Source: an uncultured Sphingosinicella sp. (GTDB lineage Bacteria; Pseudomonadota; Alphaproteobacteria; Sphingomonadales; Sphingomonadaceae). From it: a stretch of 62,594 nt of DNA. The position numbers were made by a program, and so were the translations under genes. The notes under the pieces were generated by a model that ran no database searches, was not told the DNA's origin, and worked only from the letters and a program-made list of their open reading frames with translations. Numbering within the stretch: the stretch's first letter is position 1; each line of letters opens with the position of its first letter. Below are positions 59,772 through 62,594 of this stretch, one piece after another. The DNA lies in the NCBI GenBank assembly GCA_946886275.1, contig CAMPIH010000001.1, positions 1 through 62,594 of the forward strand, read 5' to 3'.

Positions 59772-59927
59772 TCAAGTTCTCCTTTCGGTGAGATCAGGGC
59801 TGCAACATTCCCGGCCGAGCGACCGAATGGGTGCATGGCACCTCGGGCAATAGGGGTCGCGAACCGGACCCGTGTAGAGATGGGGCCTGGACGGCTGGGT
59901 CGGCAGCTTGGACGTCCGCTCGGTCAC
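59772..59927 (-). CDS. 51-residue zinc-ribbon protein
   Basis: GTG start at 59927 overlapping the methyltransferase stop (GTGA). VTERTSKLPTQPSRPHLYTG then YCPRCHAP and GRECCSPDL: four or five Cys/His fit for zinc. Ends one base before the DUF3310 start, filling the gap exactly. Its role is unknown. Confidence 0.6.
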   Translation of the reverse strand: MTERTSKLPTQPSRPHLYTGPVRDPYCPRCHAPIRSLGRECCSPDLTERRT

Positions 59928-62419
59928 GCCAGCCCCGCGTCCATGTCATAGGCCGGTTGATGGGCGTCGACTGTCAAGGCCAGCGCCCCGGGCTTCACCC
60001 AGATTTCGCGGGTCGAGAGGGTGAAGGTCTCGCCCATCTCGGCCAGGAGGATCGTCTCGCCGATCGTCTCGGCGATTCCTCGAGCCGACTTCGACGGCAC
60101 GGCGTTGCCGATCCATTCCCGCTTCGTCGCATCGCTCGAGCTCTCGAGGTCGAAGGCGTACCGTGCCCGCCAAGTCTGTCGGGCCTCGTCGAAAAAGAAC
60201 ACCTCTTCCGGATCGACGATCGACTGCAGCGCAGCCAGCTCGAGCGTGCTGAATGGGCGATGCCAGGTCTCATCGGTACTGATGATGCGGCAGACCAGCC
60301 GGTCCTCTGGCTTCGGCAGCGCGATCAGCGGCTCCTGGATCTCAGCCGGCCGAGGATCCGCGACATTCCCGGGCCCGTTGTCGTGGCCGAGGGTGGCCGA
60401 CACCGTACCGGCCGAGTTGTCCCAGCCGACGACGCCATAGTGCCCGCATGTCTGGTAATGCTCGCGGCGGACGTCGGCGACACAGGGCTGCCCACCGGTT
60501 ACGCTGTGCCCGCCGCTGGTGATCGCTCCGGCCGCGTCCTGGTCGGGAGTGACCCTGAGCACGTTCTCATGCCTATTGCCCCAGCTGCAGCGGACGTCGG
60601 CGACGGCGAAAGCGCCGTTATCACGGCCGCCGATGACTGATCGAGCCGCCGCGCCAATCCACATCTCGACGCGGTACTTGCCGTGAAGGGCGCCGGCGTC
60701 AGGGCCGCCTCGAGGATCGGCGAGGGCGAATGCCCCGTCGCCGGTCGTGCTGGCACCAATCACCGCGCGTGTCGCGCCGGCCCATGGCGTGATCTTGTAT
60801 TTCGTCGTCTCGTAATCCCGCTCGCCCATGCGAGGATCGGCGACACAGGCGCCACCGGCTGGTCCACCCGGGCCAGCAACAGCATTGGCCTCGCGGTCGA
60901 TCGGCACGATGCGGAAGGTATTGTTGAAGCGCGGCCGGCCCATCATCCGGACGTCGGCGATCGCATAGGGCCCGGTACCGACCGAACAATCGCCCTTCAC
61001 CGCCGCCGCGGCTTTGCCGGCCCATGGCCTGACGCCCAGCATGACGCTCTTCGGATGGCCGTCGACGCGAGGATCCGCGATCGAGTTCGCTCCGCATGTC
61101 GGCTTCGGGCTGGACCCGAGCACGCCGGCAAATTCGCTCCAGTCCAGGACGCCGAGGACGTAGCGATGTGTCGACGGACCATAATCGGGCCGTGGATCGG
61201 CGATGCTGTAGGCGCCATTGGTGGCGCCGCCGCGCGATGAGATGGCCCCGACCGACATGCTCCAGGTGTTCACGCCGAGATATTCGTGGCCGAGGCTCAG
61301 CGATCGATCGGGGCGAGGATCGGCGATCGCAAAGCGGCCGTTCGTCGGATAGCTCTCGCCCTGGATCGTGCCGATATGGCCGTCCCAGGTGCCGACGCCG
61401 AGGGTGGAAGAGCGGTCACGGCCATCATAACGGACATCGGCCACGGAAAACCGGCCCTGATAAGGCGAGCGCTGCCCGGTCAGCAGCGGTGCGCTGTCCT
61501 CCCATCGGCAGACGCCAAGGCCGTTGTCGCGCAGGCCTTCCGGCAGGATCCCGTAATCACGAAGCACCCCGTCGACCACGGCGAGCTCGTTCAGTGCCCG
61601 CCAATCGCGGCCGGCCGGCACCAGGGCGAGGCGAAGCCAAGTTTTCCATTGAAGGGCAGGGACCCGGTGCATCGCGCCGGCGATAGGATCACCCGGCAGC
61701 GGCAGCTTGCCGATGACCTCCCCAACGCCGCGGAGCCGGTGCTTTTCCGGGGTATAGATGAAGTTCGGGATGATCTCGCGCTGGCGGGCGATCAGCAAAA
61801 AGCGCTTCCGGCTTTGGGCCAGGCCGCCCAGCTCGCCGCAGTCGTGGACGGTCTCGGCGACATTGTAGCCGTAGGAGCGGAGGATCGCGCAGATCTGGTC
61901 GAGAAGGTAGCGCCCGCGGTTGGCGATGCGCGGGACATTCTCGAACAGGATGATCGGCACCGGATCATCCTTATAGGCTTCGCAGAGCAGCCAGACGCCG
62001 CGAAGGGTCAGGGCGTTGAGCGCCTGGTACTTGTCGGTGAGCGACTGTTTCGAGCTGAGCAGGCCGGAGAAGCCTTTGCAGGGCGCCGAGAGGAAGGCGA
62101 CGTCGACCCTGGGCCCGAACGTGGCCATGATGTCGGCCGGCCCTGCCTCGCGCCATCCGGCCGGCGGCTCCTTGCCGTGGAAGGCGAGATATTGCTCCCT
62201 CGAGAAGAGGTCCATGACGGTGCCCTCGGCACCGGTCAGCCGCTTGAAGTTCCGGATCGCGCCGGCGTCGACATCGATGCCGCCCCGACATTCGAATTTG
62301 GCGACGACATTGCCGACGCGGGGGTTCGCCTGGTTGAAGCCCCGAGCTCCGGCGCCGACGCCGCAGAAGAGATGGGCGTGGCTGATGACCCGCTCGAGGA
62401 CGCGGTTGTGGAAGTTCAT
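59924..62419 (-). CDS. C5 cytosine DNA methyltransferase with ten-repeat insertion
   Basis: 831 residues, about twice the usual length. Motif I AHLFCGVGAGARGF (15-28), motif IV SAPCKGFSG with catalytic Cys114, motif VI FENVPRI (159-165), motif VIII QSRKRFLLIA (202-211) and motif X GNAVPSKS (771-778). Between VIII and X, residues about 302-690 form ten repeats of about 40 residues, each with a W/Y core, an A-x-x-V/I-x-G step and an ending A-D-P-R or A-D-V-R. These endings fall at 330, 369, 410, 451, 491, 530, 570, 610, 651 and 690. This is where target recognition domains lie. First gene of the right-arm operon, next to attR. Confidence 0.93.
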   Translation of the reverse strand: MNFHNRVLERVISHAHLFCGVGAGARGFNQANPRVGNVVAKFECRGGIDVDAGAIRNFKRLTGAEGTVMDLFSREQYLAFHGKEPPAGWREAGPADIMATFGPRVDVAFLSAPCKGFSGLLSSKQSLTDKYQALNALTLRGVWLLCEAYKDDPVPIILFENVPRIANRGRYLLDQICAILRSYGYNVAETVHDCGELGGLAQSRKRFLLIARQREIIPNFIYTPEKHRLRGVGEVIGKLPLPGDPIAGAMHRVPALQWKTWLRLALVPAGRDWRALNELAVVDGVLRDYGILPEGLRDNGLGVCRWEDSAPLLTGQRSPYQGRFSVADVRYDGRDRSSTLGVGTWDGHIGTIQGESYPTNGRFAIADPRPDRSLSLGHEYLGVNTWSMSVGAISSRGGATNGAYSIADPRPDYGPSTHRYVLGVLDWSEFAGVLGSSPKPTCGANSIADPRVDGHPKSVMLGVRPWAGKAAAAVKGDCSVGTGPYAIADVRMMGRPRFNNTFRIVPIDREANAVAGPGGPAGGACVADPRMGERDYETTKYKITPWAGATRAVIGASTTGDGAFALADPRGGPDAGALHGKYRVEMWIGAAARSVIGGRDNGAFAVADVRCSWGNRHENVLRVTPDQDAAGAITSGGHSVTGGQPCVADVRREHYQTCGHYGVVGWDNSAGTVSATLGHDNGPGNVADPRPAEIQEPLIALPKPEDRLVCRIISTDETWHRPFSTLELAALQSIVDPEEVFFFDEARQTWRARYAFDLESSSDATKREWIGNAVPSKSARGIAETIGETILLAEMGETFTLSTREIWVKPGALALTVDAHQPAYDMDAGLA

Positions 62420-62431
62420 GCCGCGGCGCCT

Positions 62432-62451
62432 GCGGTAAAAGTGCGGTAAAA
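62432..62451 (+). promoter_or_regulatory. Putative integrase arm-type sites, right end
   Basis: GCGGTAAAA at 62432-62440 and again at 62443-62451, 11 bp apart, in the 120-bp gap between the methyltransferase start and attR. Same sequence, strand and spacing as the pair at 2041-2060. Confidence 0.45.
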
Positions 62452-62539
62452 TCGGCGCCGATTCCCGATCCGTTCACGGCTCGTCCCGCGACATCGGAAC
62501 GAAAAAATGGCGGATTTCTGCGGGTTCGCGGAATAGTCT

Positions 62540-62594
62540 CTGTGTTCACACCGCAGGGGTCGCAAGTTCAATCCTTGCCGCGCCCACCACGCCT
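62540..62594. repeat. attR: right copy of 55-bp attachment repeat
   Basis: Identical to 1928-1982. It carries only the 3' two thirds of the tRNA, so it is not a working tRNA gene. The window stops here, so the repeat could be longer on this side. Confidence 0.95.

Noticed and set aside
62540..62594. Second tRNA-Val gene at the right end
   Set aside because: Only the 3' two thirds of the tRNA are present; the D arm and 5' acceptor strand are missing, so it is the attR repeat.

Overview
The window holds one complete, apparently intact temperate siphophage prophage, about 60.6 kb, inserted in the 3' end of a tRNA-Val(CAC) gene of a GC-rich alphaproteobacterium. The host is most likely a sphingomonad; this rests on the style of Lon, HU and the codon use, and is inference. 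Host DNA is limited to the left 1.9 kb: the C-terminal part of lon, an HU gene (hup) and the tRNA. A 55-bp direct repeat starts inside the tRNA (1928-1982) and recurs exactly at the right end of the window (62540-62594). These are attL and attR. Each end also has two copies of GCGGTAARA spaced 11 bp apart, which are candidate integrase arm sites.

Layout. (1) 1.99-12.4 kb, minus strand: integrase, then a tightly coupled early operon with Bet-family annealing protein, a DnaQ/ExoX-like exonuclease, a DUF5131 protein, an acyl carrier protein, small zinc-ribbon and membrane proteins, and a protein with a possible IS110-type C-terminal domain. (2) 12.4-13.9 kb: immunity region with an S24 (CI-like) repressor, an exported-protein gene translationally coupled to it, a divergent Cro-like gene, and ACAA-N5-TTGT operators at both promoters. 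(3) 14.2-22.5 kb, plus strand: helicase-methyltransferase fusion, RuvC-like resolvase, a free DnaA domain IV protein, DnaB helicase and a replication accessory protein. (4) 22.5 kb: a NusG-like antiterminator directly before the late genes. (5) 23.3-50.5 kb, plus strand: lambda-like head (GpA terminase, gpW-like, portal, S49 protease, scaffold, gpD, gpE), tail (gpU-like, tube, frameshifted G/GT chaperone, tape measure, tip) and lysis genes (GH19 endolysin, holin-like proteins, overlapping Rz/Rz1-type spanins). (6) 50.4-62.4 kb, minus strand: a second nucleic-acid operon with a giant C5 cytosine methyltransferase, ThyX, a DUF3310 protein, many small zinc-binding proteins, a DnaN-like sliding clamp with a long extension, and an ATP-dependent DNA ligase.

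The most striking signal is in region 6. Three type II hammerhead ribozymes lie on the coding strand of this operon. Each begins at the stop codon of one gene and ends just before the Shine-Dalgarno of the next. The catalytic core is the same in all three and the stems vary with base pairing kept. Each would cut the polycistronic mRNA 54-56 nt upstream of the next start codon, leaving a mRNA that begins with a hairpin. The second is the 831-residue C5 methyltransferase, whose target-recognition region is expanded into ten repeats of about 40 residues, each ending in an A-D-P/V-R motif.

The genes suggest a phage that builds its own replisome parts around host polymerase: DnaA domain IV protein, DnaB, clamp, ligase and ThyX, but no polymerase or primase seen. 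Two methyltransferases probably protect or mark its DNA. Nearly every gene in the early operons starts by ATGA, GTGA or TGATG overlap with its predecessor, so several starts were set at GTG or internal ATG codons on that basis.
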